64,000 nt of DNA, taken from assembly GCA_018873225.1 (NCBI GenBank), contig JAEILZ010000003.1, forward strand, positions 1,364,001-1,428,000. The letters run 5' to 3'. The position numbers were made by a program, and so were the translations under genes. This document shows, piece after piece, positions 11,708 through 20,806 of this stretch. The DNA is from [Phialemoniopsis] sp. UDSM-2020 (lineage: Eukaryota > Ascomycota > Sordariomycetes > Thyridiales > Thyridiaceae). Position 1 is the stretch's first letter. Each line of letters begins with the position of its first letter. The notes under the pieces are model-generated. The model saw only the letters and a program-made list of their open reading frames with translations. It had not been told where the DNA came from and ran no database searches.

Positions 11708-13846
11708 ATGCAGCTCAAACAGTCCATTGTGGTGGCAGCCGCTGCCGCCGCACCCGCCCTCGCCTCCGGTGCCGTCAATGTCTACTGGGGCCAGTCCGGA
11801 TCGGGTGACAGACTCTCACACTACTGTGACTCTGTCGATATTGACTATGTCACCCTTGCCTTCATCTCCGCCTCCCCCGAGCAGGACAAGACCATGAACT
11901 ATCCCACGAGCAACTTTGCTGCTCACTGCTCTGGTGAAACCTACCTCGGCTCCAACCTCCAGAACGCTTGCACTTTCATCCAACAGGATATCAAGTACTG
12001 CAAGCAGCAGGGCAAGAAGATCCTCCTCTCCATCGGAGGTGTCTGGAAGAACGACGCTGAGCACGACTACACCGTCTCGAGCGTTGCTAACGGCGAGTAC
12101 TTTGCCGACTTCATGTGGAATGCCTTTGGCCCCGTCAACAAGACCTGGACTGGCCCCCGTCCCTTTGATATCAGCCCTTCTCAGCCCAACGTCATTGATG
12201 GTTTCGACTTTGACATTGAGAAGAAGTATGATGACCAGACCGGCTACATCGCCATGATCAACAGGCTCCACAAGCACATCAGCGAGTCCGGTGGCTCCCA
12301 GATCATCACTGGTGCTCCCCAGTGCCCCCTTTCCGACGAGTTCTTCCAGATGCAGACCATGATCAAGATGGCCAAGTTTGATGCCTTGTTCATCCAGTTC
12401 TACAACAACCCCAGCTGCGATGCCACCACCAGCGGCTTCAACCTCAGGCAATGGGCTGCCTACCTGCTCCTCACCCAGAGCTCTGAGGCCAAGCTCTACG
12501 TCGGCCTGCCCGCGAACCCTGCTGAGAGCGGCTACATCACGCCTGCCGCCGCCAACAAGCTCATTGACGACTACAAGAACGTCAGGAACTTTGCTGGTAT
12601 CTCGTTCTGGGATGCTCAGCTTGCCGACCAATACGCCAACGGTGGCAAGCCGTTCTACCAGATTGTTGGCGAGCACATGAACCCTGTGCGACCGACTACG
12701 ACCATCTCGACCACTACCGTATCGTCGACGACTTCAACTACCAGCACTGCATCGACCACGACCACAACCACTGTCAGCAGCTCGTCGTCTACCACGACCA
12801 CGTCGTCCAGCAGCTCCAGCAGCACCTCGTCCAGCTCTTCTTCCAGCAGCTCGTCGTCCAGCAGCTCTTCGTCCAGCAGCTCCTCCAGCACTGCTACCTC
12901 AACCAGCACTTCCACCAGCGCTTCGTCGACCGGCTCTTCTAGCTCCAGCTCCAGCTCCAGCTCTTCCAGCAGCTCCAGCTCGTCTTCCAGCGTCTCGTCC
13001 ACCAGCGCTCCCACCACGGCCCCGACCACTGCTCCTACGAGCCCCAGCAGCTCAGTTCCCTCGTCGACTGTCTCGTCGACGTCGGTCCCGCCTACCACTT
13101 CCCCCTACCCTACCTCCACCCTGCCTACGTCCACGCCCTATGGAAACGGCACCACCAGCGCCCCTCCCACCAGCACTGGCCCTGACATGACCACTTCAAC
13201 GATCTACTCGACGACCATCCGCACCATCACCTCGTGCGCGCCCACAGTTACCAACTGCCCTGCCCACAGCACAATTGTCGTTACTGAGGAGGTTGCTATC
13301 TCCACCACTGTCTGCCCTGTCTCTGAGACCCGCGTCCCCACTGGTCCCAAGCCTACCGGCCCCGCTGGTGGCTCCAAGGAGGTCTGCGTCGGTGGTAACT
13401 GCCCCGGCAATGGCAGCAACGGAGGCAGCAACGGCGGCAGCAATGGTGGTTCCAACGGTGGTTCCAACGGTGGCAGCAACGGTGGTTCCAACGGTGGTTC
13501 CAACGGCGGCTCCAACGGCGGCAACAATGGCGGCTATCCCGTCTGCCCTGGCCCCAACTGCCCGTCTACCAGCACCCAGCAGACCACTGCCACCTGGTTC
13601 TCCACCGTCACTGTTCCCAAGCCCAAGCCCACCCTGCCTGTCGAGGGCGGCAGCGGTAACAACAACGGCACTAACAACGCCGCCTCTCCGACCAAGTCTG
13701 GTACTAGCGGTCCTTCCGCCGTTTCCGTCTGCTCCGGCTCCGGTTGCGGCAAGCCCTCTAGCCCCGTCACGGCCGGTGCTGCTCGCAACGGCGTTGCTGC
13801 GTTCGCGCTGTCGGCCTTTGTCGGTGCCGCTGTCTTTGCTTTCTAA
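11708..13846 (+). CDS. GH18 class III chitinase, GPI-anchored, Ser-rich stalk
   Basis: Cell-wall or secreted endochitinase that hydrolyses beta-1,4-GlcNAc polymers by the GH18 substrate-assisted mechanism. Single exon, 712 aa. Signal peptide at residues 1-20 (MQLKQSIVVAAAAAAPALAS), then AVNVYWGQSG, typical of class III enzymes. The GH18 catalytic motif DGFDFDIE covers residues 164-171 with E171 the predicted acid; ILLSIGGV lies upstream. The catalytic domain ends near residue 325. A Ser/Thr stalk of about 170 residues follows, including poly-Ser runs. Next come three similar motifs, VCVGGNCPG, VCPGPNCPS and VCSGSGCGK. The first two flank about nine NGGS repeats (13410-13530). The C terminus is hydrophobic after a small-residue stretch, fitting GPI attachment. 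Resembles Aspergillus ChiA and yeast Cts1-type wall chitinases. Confidence 0.95.
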   Translation: MQLKQSIVVAAAAAAPALASGAVNVYWGQSGSGDRLSHYCDSVDIDYVTLAFISASPEQDKTMNYPTSNFAAHCSGETYLGSNLQNACTFIQQDIKYCKQQGKKILLSIGGVWKNDAEHDYTVSSVANGEYFADFMWNAFGPVNKTWTGPRPFDISPSQPNVIDGFDFDIEKKYDDQTGYIAMINRLHKHISESGGSQIITGAPQCPLSDEFFQMQTMIKMAKFDALFIQFYNNPSCDATTSGFNLRQWAAYLLLTQSSEAKLYVGLPANPAESGYITPAAANKLIDDYKNVRNFAGISFWDAQLADQYANGGKPFYQIVGEHMNPVRPTTTISTTTVSSTTSTTSTASTTTTTTVSSSSSTTTTSSSSSSSTSSSSSSSSSSSSSSSSSSSSSTATSTSTSTSASSTGSSSSSSSSSSSSSSSSSSSVSSTSAPTTAPTTAPTSPSSSVPSSTVSSTSVPPTTSPYPTSTLPTSTPYGNGTTSAPPTSTGPDMTTSTIYSTTIRTITSCAPTVTNCPAHSTIVVTEEVAISTTVCPVSETRVPTGPKPTGPAGGSKEVCVGGNCPGNGSNGGSNGGSNGGSNGGSNGGSNGGSNGGSNGGSNGGNNGGYPVCPGPNCPSTSTQQTTATWFSTVTVPKPKPTLPVEGGSGNNNGTNNAASPTKSGTSGPSAVSVCSGSGCGKPSSPVTAGAARNGVAAFALSAFVGAAVFAF
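13410..13530 (+). repeat. 12-bp coding minisatellite (NGGS repeats)
   Basis: About nine tandem 12-bp units encode Asn-Gly-Gly-Ser, with synonymous changes between units. Part of the chitinase coding sequence; copy number is likely to vary between strains. Confidence 0.85.
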
Positions 13847-14450
13847 AGGATCTTCTTGATACCCTGAGCTGATCATGATGGGTAACAACGACTTTTCTTT
13901 TTTTGCATACAGACTCGGGACTGACATTGTTCATCTGGGCTTAGCGATCTGCTTACATCTTTCCTTTACTTGTCCATATTTATATTGAGGGATTTATCAG
14001 TGTTGGCATATAGGAGGGAGAAAAGCTCTTGGGTGTATGTTGTCTATAAGTGCCCGGTCTGGGGATGTCTTCAGACATGTGAATATATGATGCCTACAGG
14101 GCTTTTCGATGTACTCTACTCCTATTGCCATACTGGTGTTACATACTGGGAAAAGATTATTTGATTGGGATACCCGCTCTGTTCACTTCATGTTTATGTC
14201 TTGCGATTCATTGCTGTGGACTGCACTCACCCATCTCTTGATGATCACAACTTCGTTCAATCTACCTAAACAAACATGTTATCAAGTGCTCAATTAAGCC
14301 TCTCGTCCAACATCCAAGTACCAATCGACCTTGCCAGGTATCGATTCTTTCTAGGAGGGCTATCCCACTACCCCAAACTTATACCGATCAACTCGCAGGG
14401 TAGTGTTATCTACCCTGACCAACTTTGTGAACTCAGGACAGAGCGTCGCT
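13847..14450. other. Chitinase 3' region and spacer
   Basis: No ORF over about 85 codons and no motif. T-rich sequence follows the chitinase stop. Confidence 0.5.
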
Positions 14451-14561
14451 TGACAATCACTGCCACCGTCAAATATTTTTCATTGTTTGACAATCACTAC
14501 CACACTCACGTAGTTTTCATTGCCTGACAATCACTGCAACACTCAGATATTTTTCATATCT
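14451..14561. repeat. Three-copy 37-bp tandem repeat
   Basis: Copies start at 14451, 14488 and 14525, an exact 37-bp period. Each begins TGACAATCACT and ends in a TTTTCAT core. The copies differ at several sites, so the array is old or under weak constraint. Confidence 0.85.
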
Positions 14562-14710
14562 TCCTCCACGAACGCCTAAGATAAACGGTCTCAAACCTTC
14601 AAGACACAATGAGACTTCCTGCTACTCGAAGTTATCCGGATAATCTGACTTTACCACCTCAGCTCGAAAGCTTAGCCTCTATTGACTACCTGCACGTCTG
14701 AAGGACCTAA

Positions 14711-14947
14711 TTGATTGGTCTGAACCGACTGTCTCGGTCATCCTGGGAATTCGCAGCGTCGTCGGGCGGCAGAGATCCGTTCCTTCGAAAGCTCGATGAG
14801 AACGCAGACATCCAAGCTGCGTTGAAGGTACGTGATCGCAGCCCGCCCACATTGCCGCATACATGCCAGCACCCACTAACAGCACCTTAGGATATGCTTC
14901 TGCATTCTCATGATGTTGATCCAGGTGGCCTCGTGACCGCTCCATAG
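14711..14947 (+). pseudogene. Relict two-exon coding fragment
   Basis: Frame open from just after a TAA at 14708 to 14827, then an intron-like 14828-14890 (GTACGT, CACTAAC, TTAG), then 14891-14947 ending in TAG. The joined reading gives GGRDPFLRKLDENADIQAALK followed by DMLLHSHDVDPGGLVTAP. The splice signals are good and phase is kept, but upstream frames hold stops and no start. I do not recognise the family. Probably the 3' end of a decayed gene. Confidence 0.25.
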
Positions 14948-16660
14948 ATCAACAACAGGAACCGAGGGCGATCACTCCCGCGCCAGCGGAGTGTCATCCG
15001 TGGAGAGATCTATAACCAGAGTTAGGAGCGACCTCTTACACCAACCAAGTATCATACTCGGAGACATCGACAAGAAAACCAGACCTCCTTGGCCGGATCA
15101 ACGAGGTAACGCGTTCCCAAGCTGTGCTCAATTGCCAAATCACCTCTTGGCAGAATACTTTCGTCACGAGGAAGAAGCATTTTCGGCGTGCAGTTCATCT
15201 AGCAACTTGATTAGATACGAAACAGCCGGCCATCTGGTGCTACATCAGGACGTCAAAGCCAAAGTCCTGCCTCAACAGAGAACAGTATGATTTCCATTTA
15301 TTCAGGCAGCTCAAGTGCGTCAGAGTATCGCTTCCTGTCTCCAGAGGAGCCGTGTCTCTCGAAGCAAGTTCACCCACCGAAGCAAGAGAGGACACCAGAA
15401 AAACACTGGGGGAACAGCAAGGCGATCTGAGCGGATTTGAATTTTCTGGTGATCAAGCGGGCGCGCCTCTTCCAGCCCTTCCAACCAAGATTAAGCCCAG
15501 TGTCACTACTGGTCGGGCTCGGAATGTGCTACCGCGGCGATCGGCTAACTGAGGAGACATACAAGGCATGTGCCGCGAGGCTGTGGACATTGCTGAATCG
15601 ACCCCAGCCGACGCTGATCGACTTCATGGCAGCTCCGAATGCATGATTTGCTATACCTTCGGTGATCTGTTACCACCACGATGATCTTTCGCCCCGGGGT
15701 GCCAAGGCTCAGCAGCATCCCTTCATGGAATCCCTCAAATCCGAAGAGGAGCACCGATGGCACGATATTCCTGAAAGAAAGCCTGTCAACGTGGCATTCT
15801 CTCTGATCGACAGATATCCTTGTGATGCCCACGATGCCCTCATGTCTGAAAAGACGTACCAGTTGTTAAATCCCAGGGCAAATCGGTTCCGGGCTGCCCT
15901 GATCTAGCACGAGCGGTCTCGAGAATCATCAGCAACTGGTAGCAGGCACAGTCTTTCACATGTGTATTGCAAACCTGTGGCTACAGCAGTTGCCATCTCC
16001 TAATAGACGTAGTGATGGGAGGAGACCAAGATCAACACCTCACGCGGGGCGCGTTTTACCGAGGCCGGACGGATCCGGGGCAAGGCTGATCCTGGTCAAC
16101 ACTCCCTATTCTGTAACACAATCGACCATGTTGCACGCTGTAACATGTTGGAGATGGCTTCACAAGTGAGTGGGTAACAGCTTAGCTGACGGTTTTCCTC
16201 ATGGATGGACTGGAGTTATTAACTGAACCTACAGGATTAACCCACTGCCTAAGCATGATTGGATCATGGGTAGAGATTGAACAACAATCGTCAACCTTTG
16301 CGACACCCAAGAGACCAGGAAACGACGAACAGGTCGTCAGCAAGTGGTTGGCCTGGAATGGCCACGAGCGCCTTGACGAGGCCAGGTCCTCGATCGACCC
16401 TCTGGACTTTGGAGATATTTCATGATTCAGTCTTCTGGCATTGCCATCTTTCATGATTTATTTACTTTCAGCTCACCTAAGGTGGCTTTCCAGGTTCCCC
16501 TTCACGCAACACCAGCCTACTTCGGCAATTTCTCGCTGATCCATCCAATTATGTATAGCAACCCATTCTCACTTTTTCGTCAATTGTAAGTCTCAGATTC
16601 ACTTTAGAACAATAGCCAGATATTCCGGAGGCTTCTTCTCCCCTTACCCCCTCCTTCCCA
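14948..16660. other. Degenerate region with scattered relict ORFs
   Basis: Short open stretches (14991-15290, 15437-15646, 15662-15907, 16201-16425, all plus strand) have peptide-like composition but no shared frame, no clear starts and no recognised motif. They could be pieces of one or more decayed genes. Nothing else seen. Confidence 0.35.
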
Positions 16661-16666
16661 CCTGTC

Positions 16667-16673
16667 TATAAAA
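16667..16673 (+). promoter_or_regulatory. TATA box and pyrimidine-rich initiator region
   Basis: TATAAAA in a strongly C/T-rich context (about 16635-16800), typical of an active fungal promoter. It lies about 490 bp upstream of the broken helicase reading frame, so the promoter may have outlived the gene. Confidence 0.4.
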
Positions 16674-17011
16674 CCCCTTCTCCCCGCACACTCCCCGTTC
16701 CTCTCCTCCTTTTCCTACAACCACATCTCCTCCTCCACCCCTTACTATCACCAACTACCTTGATCAACTACCATTTCACTTCTCGTCGTTCACCTCTCAT
16801 CTCACGAGATAGCAATCCTGTAGATCTCGTTGTTGATCTCTTGCAGCAAGGTCACCTGTTCTTCAGATTCAGTCAGTGCATCGATGTCCTTACATCTTCA
16901 TTATTCAAGACATTCAGATCCCTCTCACCTGCTCTTCCTTACCTTGCTCCCTCGACGTCATTTCTCACCTACTCACGTCTGTTCTAGATCTTGACATCGA
17001 TCTCTTATCAG

Positions 17012-17014
17012 ATC

Positions 17015-17050
<36 letters not shown>
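17012..17050. repeat. (TA)n microsatellite
   Basis: Run of TA dinucleotides with one TTTA break, in the leader of the helicase pseudogene. Similar but shorter TA runs recur at 17778, 18956, 18987 and 19563, each at a break in the helicase homology. Confidence 0.9.
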
Positions 17051-17757
17051 AGTCACACATCCTCCCAGATCACCTTCTGCGTGAAACAGTGAGTCTACAA
17101 ATATATATCCACCCCATACCATCTCCTTCCGTGAGTATCATTGACTGACATCTGATGAAAGCTCTCAGCATGGACCCCAAAGGTTCGCTTTTCGGAAAGG
17201 GCTCTGCCCCTGTAGTCCTACTCAAGGGAAACAGCCTCATCGGCGGCAAAAATTTCTCGGAGAAGCTCTTCGGAAAGACCAAACACTCCATGTACCTCGA
17301 GTGGTTGGCCCCCAGGCTGTCCACTGAGCCCCCATACCTGACCCTCGTCATAGAGTTTGAGCGTAAGGCGGATCTTGTGCACACGTACTACAATATCCAA
17401 GGCCAGCCGGCCAACGGACCCCACAAGGTCAAAGTCCGTTTCCTGCCCGGATTCTTCGACATTTCGTTCCCAAAGGACCAGATCAATGGCATCAAGCAAG
17501 CGCTTGGACACGACGGCGACCTTTTTGTCGCCAAGATCACGATGACCGACGGTATGCCCCACATTCGCGGATATCCTATGCCCTTCGAGGGCAAAGATGA
17601 GTACCAAAGCAATCTGGTCAATTCCGCTGCGCAGTTCAAGAACACGAAGGTCATCTTGCCCGATACTACCATGTCGAAGGAGTTCAACATCGTATGCAAG
17701 CGCCCGAACCATGCATTCCCAGAGAGACATTCCCGACCGACTGGTGAGGGCACAATG

Positions 17758-17893
17758 CCACCAAGACGAGACCTTCTATATATATATAGTAAGCCAACCC
17801 TCTGCTCGGCTTGGCTTATCTCGTCTTGTCACTTCTATCTTGCAAGTAAATGACACTAATCAGTTGATCAACTAGAAACAACTTCAACACTAG
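17758..17893 (+). mobile_element. Introner-like hairpin element A
   Basis: Begins with a 10-nt arm CAAGACGAGA (17762-17771), then a TA run. GTAAGC follows at 17789, in which TAAGCCAA (17790-17797) pairs with TTGGCTTA (17811-17818) around a 13-nt loop. Directly next is TCTCGTCTTG (17819-17828), the perfect complement of the first arm. An intron-like 3' end follows (CACTAAT, then CTAG at 17875 or 17893). Homologous to element B. Looks like a structured, dispersed intron; reading phase across it is not restored with either acceptor. Confidence 0.5.
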
Positions 17894-18937
17894 ATCTACA
17901 ACAAAGCAGCTAAGAACGCTTATAAGCAATGGTACGATCAAGAGCTAAACAAAGCTCTTATCCGCGACCTGCTAATGGGAAATGGCATGCACACTTTCCT
18001 TCCCCCAGATATGAAGGCAGGCGAAGACATCATTCCTTGCACAGACTTCTTGAAGGAAGCTTCTGAGCCCCTTGTCGAACTTGTTCTTCAGACGATGTCC
18101 TCCGAGATGAGCCAGAAGATGAAGAGCGTACTGAGCAACACCCCCTTGGGGATCCTGCCGATCATCGGTCCTGTTGGCACTGGAAAAACGCACCAAGTCG
18201 CCACCATTGCCTCGATTTGTCTTTCAACCCCGACGCACAACAAGACCTTCTGCTCTGCACCGAGCAATGTTGCAGTCTCAAACATGAGCGACCGTATCTC
18301 CAGGGTCGCAACGGCGCTATACGAGGAGGTGAACCAAAATGCCAGTCCGTTGAATGAGCGACTTGAGATGCCACTGGTGCTTCGCGGTTTCAACATCGAT
18401 GAGGAGCTTCGAACCATCATGACTGTCTTTCAGGAAGGAGAAGTCTCGCAGGGCATGCAACTCACAGACTTCAACTCGCTCGGCTCGCACATTCTGCGGG
18501 TTGTCAACTACATACCGACGCAGCACAAAAAGCTTCACAGCATTCGACGCGACATCAGCAAGGATGCGATCGGCAACATCCTCTACGAAGGCCGCAAAGT
18601 TGGCATGTCCTAGGAAGACATACTCCACCGCGTTGGCGAACTGAGCTCTCCTGATGAACAGAACTGTGGCCCTCTGCGCTCTCTTCGCAACTACCTCAGA
18701 ACATTGATTGAGAAGTTGATCTCGGAGGCAGATGTTGTCTGTGTGACCCCTCCCTCACAGGGGAGGACGACTTATACAAGAAGTGGAAGCGATCAGCAAC
18801 GTTGACCATTCTCGACGAGGCGGGCGCCATGACACAAGGTGAAGCACTGATGGTAATCGGCAACAAGCTGACCTCTCTGATTTTGGTTGGAGATTTTCAA
18901 CAACTTCCTCCGACGGTTCTATCGGACGAGGCCACAC

Positions 18938-19090
18938 CCCATCAAGACGAGACTGTATATATATATACCATCAAGACCGAGACCTTATATATATAGAACA
19001 GTAAGTCAAACCCCCGCTCGGCTTGATTTATCTCGCCTTTTCACCTCTCTCCTCTTGACATTGAACGATGCTAATGAGTCGAACAAATAG
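18938..19090 (+). mobile_element. Introner-like hairpin element B
   Basis: Related to element A along most of its length: two copies of a CAAGAC(C)GAGAC arm each followed by a TA run. GTAAGT follows at 19001, with stem TAAGTCAA (19002-19009) and TTGATTTA (19023-19030) around a 13-nt loop. Then come a degraded outer arm from 19031 and an intron 3' end with GCTAAT and AAATAG at 19090. The sequence after it reads AKVDIGPITKQLNTFKK in frame. Confidence 0.5.
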
Positions 19091-19548
19091 GGCCAAAGTT
19101 GACATCGGACCGATCACAAAGCAGCTGAACACGTTCAAGAAGGACCACCCAGAGGTCAACAAGGCCCAGCCGCCCGAGTCAATCCAGTTCTCGGACGAGC
19201 GGCATATGATTGGCATCAATGCCCAAGCAACAGTGGAGGAGTGCCTCATGCCCCTCCAGCAGGCGATCCGCCTGCGAAATGTCGCTTTGCAATCCTTTTT
19301 TGTGCGAGGCCGCAACGCCAATGAGCTGCATATCGTCATCTGCATCCCCCCGGGTCTGAAGAAAGACCACCCCGAGGCATTCCAGCATATGTTGAGGAAC
19401 GGTGCACAAGTCGGTGTCGCAGAATCCCCCATCGAGGGACTCGAAGAAGACCCATCCGCCTTTCTGGCCGAGGAGCCGAGCGTGCATTACATTCCCGTCG
19501 TGTTCAACCCTTCCGCGTTTGTCCCAGGACTCGGACCCACAGAGCAGC

Positions 19549-19596
19549 GGAGAGAGCAGAACCTATATATATATACACACTACAACTTTCAGAGTC
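19549..19596 (+). repeat. Partial TA-rich element C at a frame break
   Basis: GAACC followed by a TA run and CACACTACAACTTTCAG, an intron-like 3' end. No GT donor is present. Reading changes frame here, with VPIHEAIHG resuming after it. Could be a truncated copy of element B or an intron 3' end fused to TA-rich sequence. Confidence 0.35.
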
Positions 19597-20806
19597 CCCA
19601 TTCACGAGGCTATCCACGGCACGATTCCCATCATGGATGCATACGAAGAGTGCAACCCCAGTGCTGCATACATACGGTTTGATCCCGGCGTCCACGGCGC
19701 CCGAAAGCAAGTTGCTGCCTTCACCTCGCTCGAAGAAACCAATGCTCCCAGCTATTCTCGGAAGAAGAAGAGGTCGAATGACGAAGACGATCCGGTTGTC
19801 GACTCAGCCCTGCAAGAGAAGGATTGTGACCAGAGGATGACGATCCTATACAAGAATCTCAAACTCTCCTTCTTGGAGAAGCTCTCACGTATCGGCTGGC
19901 CATGTCTCACACTGCACGAGCAACGCCGGATTGCTCCGGGCGGCTTCAATCTTCCTCAGAAGCTTTTTTTTACCCTGCTATCAACGACACATTCACGTAC
20001 ACTACCTCTGTGTCCGAGTTTCCCACAGGCATTGAGTGCGACAAGTTGATGACAGAGATATTTGGCGTGCGAAAGAGCGAGGATGGATAGATCTTCCTGG
20101 TCTTTATTGATACACTAGAATCAGTTGAATGCTACTACGACAGCTATCGATCACGATTCAACGAGCAGCAAGCGGACACCGCCATCCAGTTGGCAAGAAT
20201 TCTGCTTCAGCACATCCCATGTATTCGACAGTCTGATGTACTGTTTATCACCCCTTACACCGGCTTGAAGCGTGTGCTTATTGACAAGATGCGCGGCGAG
20301 CTTCCCAACATCCGTGTGGACACTGTAGATTCATTCCAGGGATCTGAAGGCAAGATTACGTTCCTCATCTTCGCGACAACTGAGGCATCCAAGCCTGGAT
20401 TAACAGCAGACCCCCGAAGGCTTTGCGTGGGAACAACGAGACATATCGATTTCTTGTTTGTGTTGGGAGATACCAACCTTCCTGAAGACCTAAAGAGCAA
20501 AAGTGTCTGGACCTGGGCCTAAGGTTACTTACAATAGAGGGAAGGCCTCAGGAAGCAAATAAAAGAAGCATTACACAAGAAATCAATATCTCATTCTATG
20601 GTGGCTCGTATTAAGGTTGCAGGGTGAAAATTCCATTACCCCTATAAGTATCGACTCTAAGGTGGAGGGTTATCCCACTATCTGTAGTATAACAGACTAC
20701 CTCAAATTTGACGTGCACTATTCGATATCTTGCGGGACCTATAGGTCAAAAGTCTACACGAATTTCCCACATCGCTGTTCTGTAATCCCGCCGCTTCTGT
20801 CCAAGC

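Larger units (their letters stand above)
17155..20522 (+). pseudogene. Broken, apparently shuffled UPF1-like SF1 helicase
   Basis: Helicase motifs on the plus strand in order: Walker A GPVGTGKTHQ (about 18169), Walker B ILDEAGA with motif III LVGDFQQLPP (18802-18920), LHEQRRIAPGG (about 19910), then motif V VDTVDSFQGSE and motif VI RRLCVGTTRHIDF (20310-20460). This is the SF1B UPF1-like set. Lesions: TAG at 18611 inside homologous reading; frame change between 18755 and 18787; TAG at 18994; frame changes at about 19590 and at an 8-T run (19964-19971); TAG at 20088. At least five frames are needed. Segment 17155-17760 (LFGKGSAPVVLLKGNSLIGG onward) reads like a middle domain. Segment 19085-19745 reads like an N-terminal domain but sits between motif III and the C-terminal core. 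One possible origin is a tandem pair collapsed by recombination (inference). Possibly transcribed from the intact-looking promoter. Some single-base lesions could be sequencing errors, but not all. Confidence 0.75.

Noticed and set aside
11816..13098. Minus-strand ORFs of 286 and 147 codons over the chitinase
   Set aside because: Mirror images of the biased chitinase codons and Ser repeats (Glu/Leu/Asp runs).
17155..20522. Reading the helicase as a functional multi-exon gene
   Set aside because: The stops at 18611 and 20088 and several frame changes have no splice signals that would remove them, and the domain order looks wrong.
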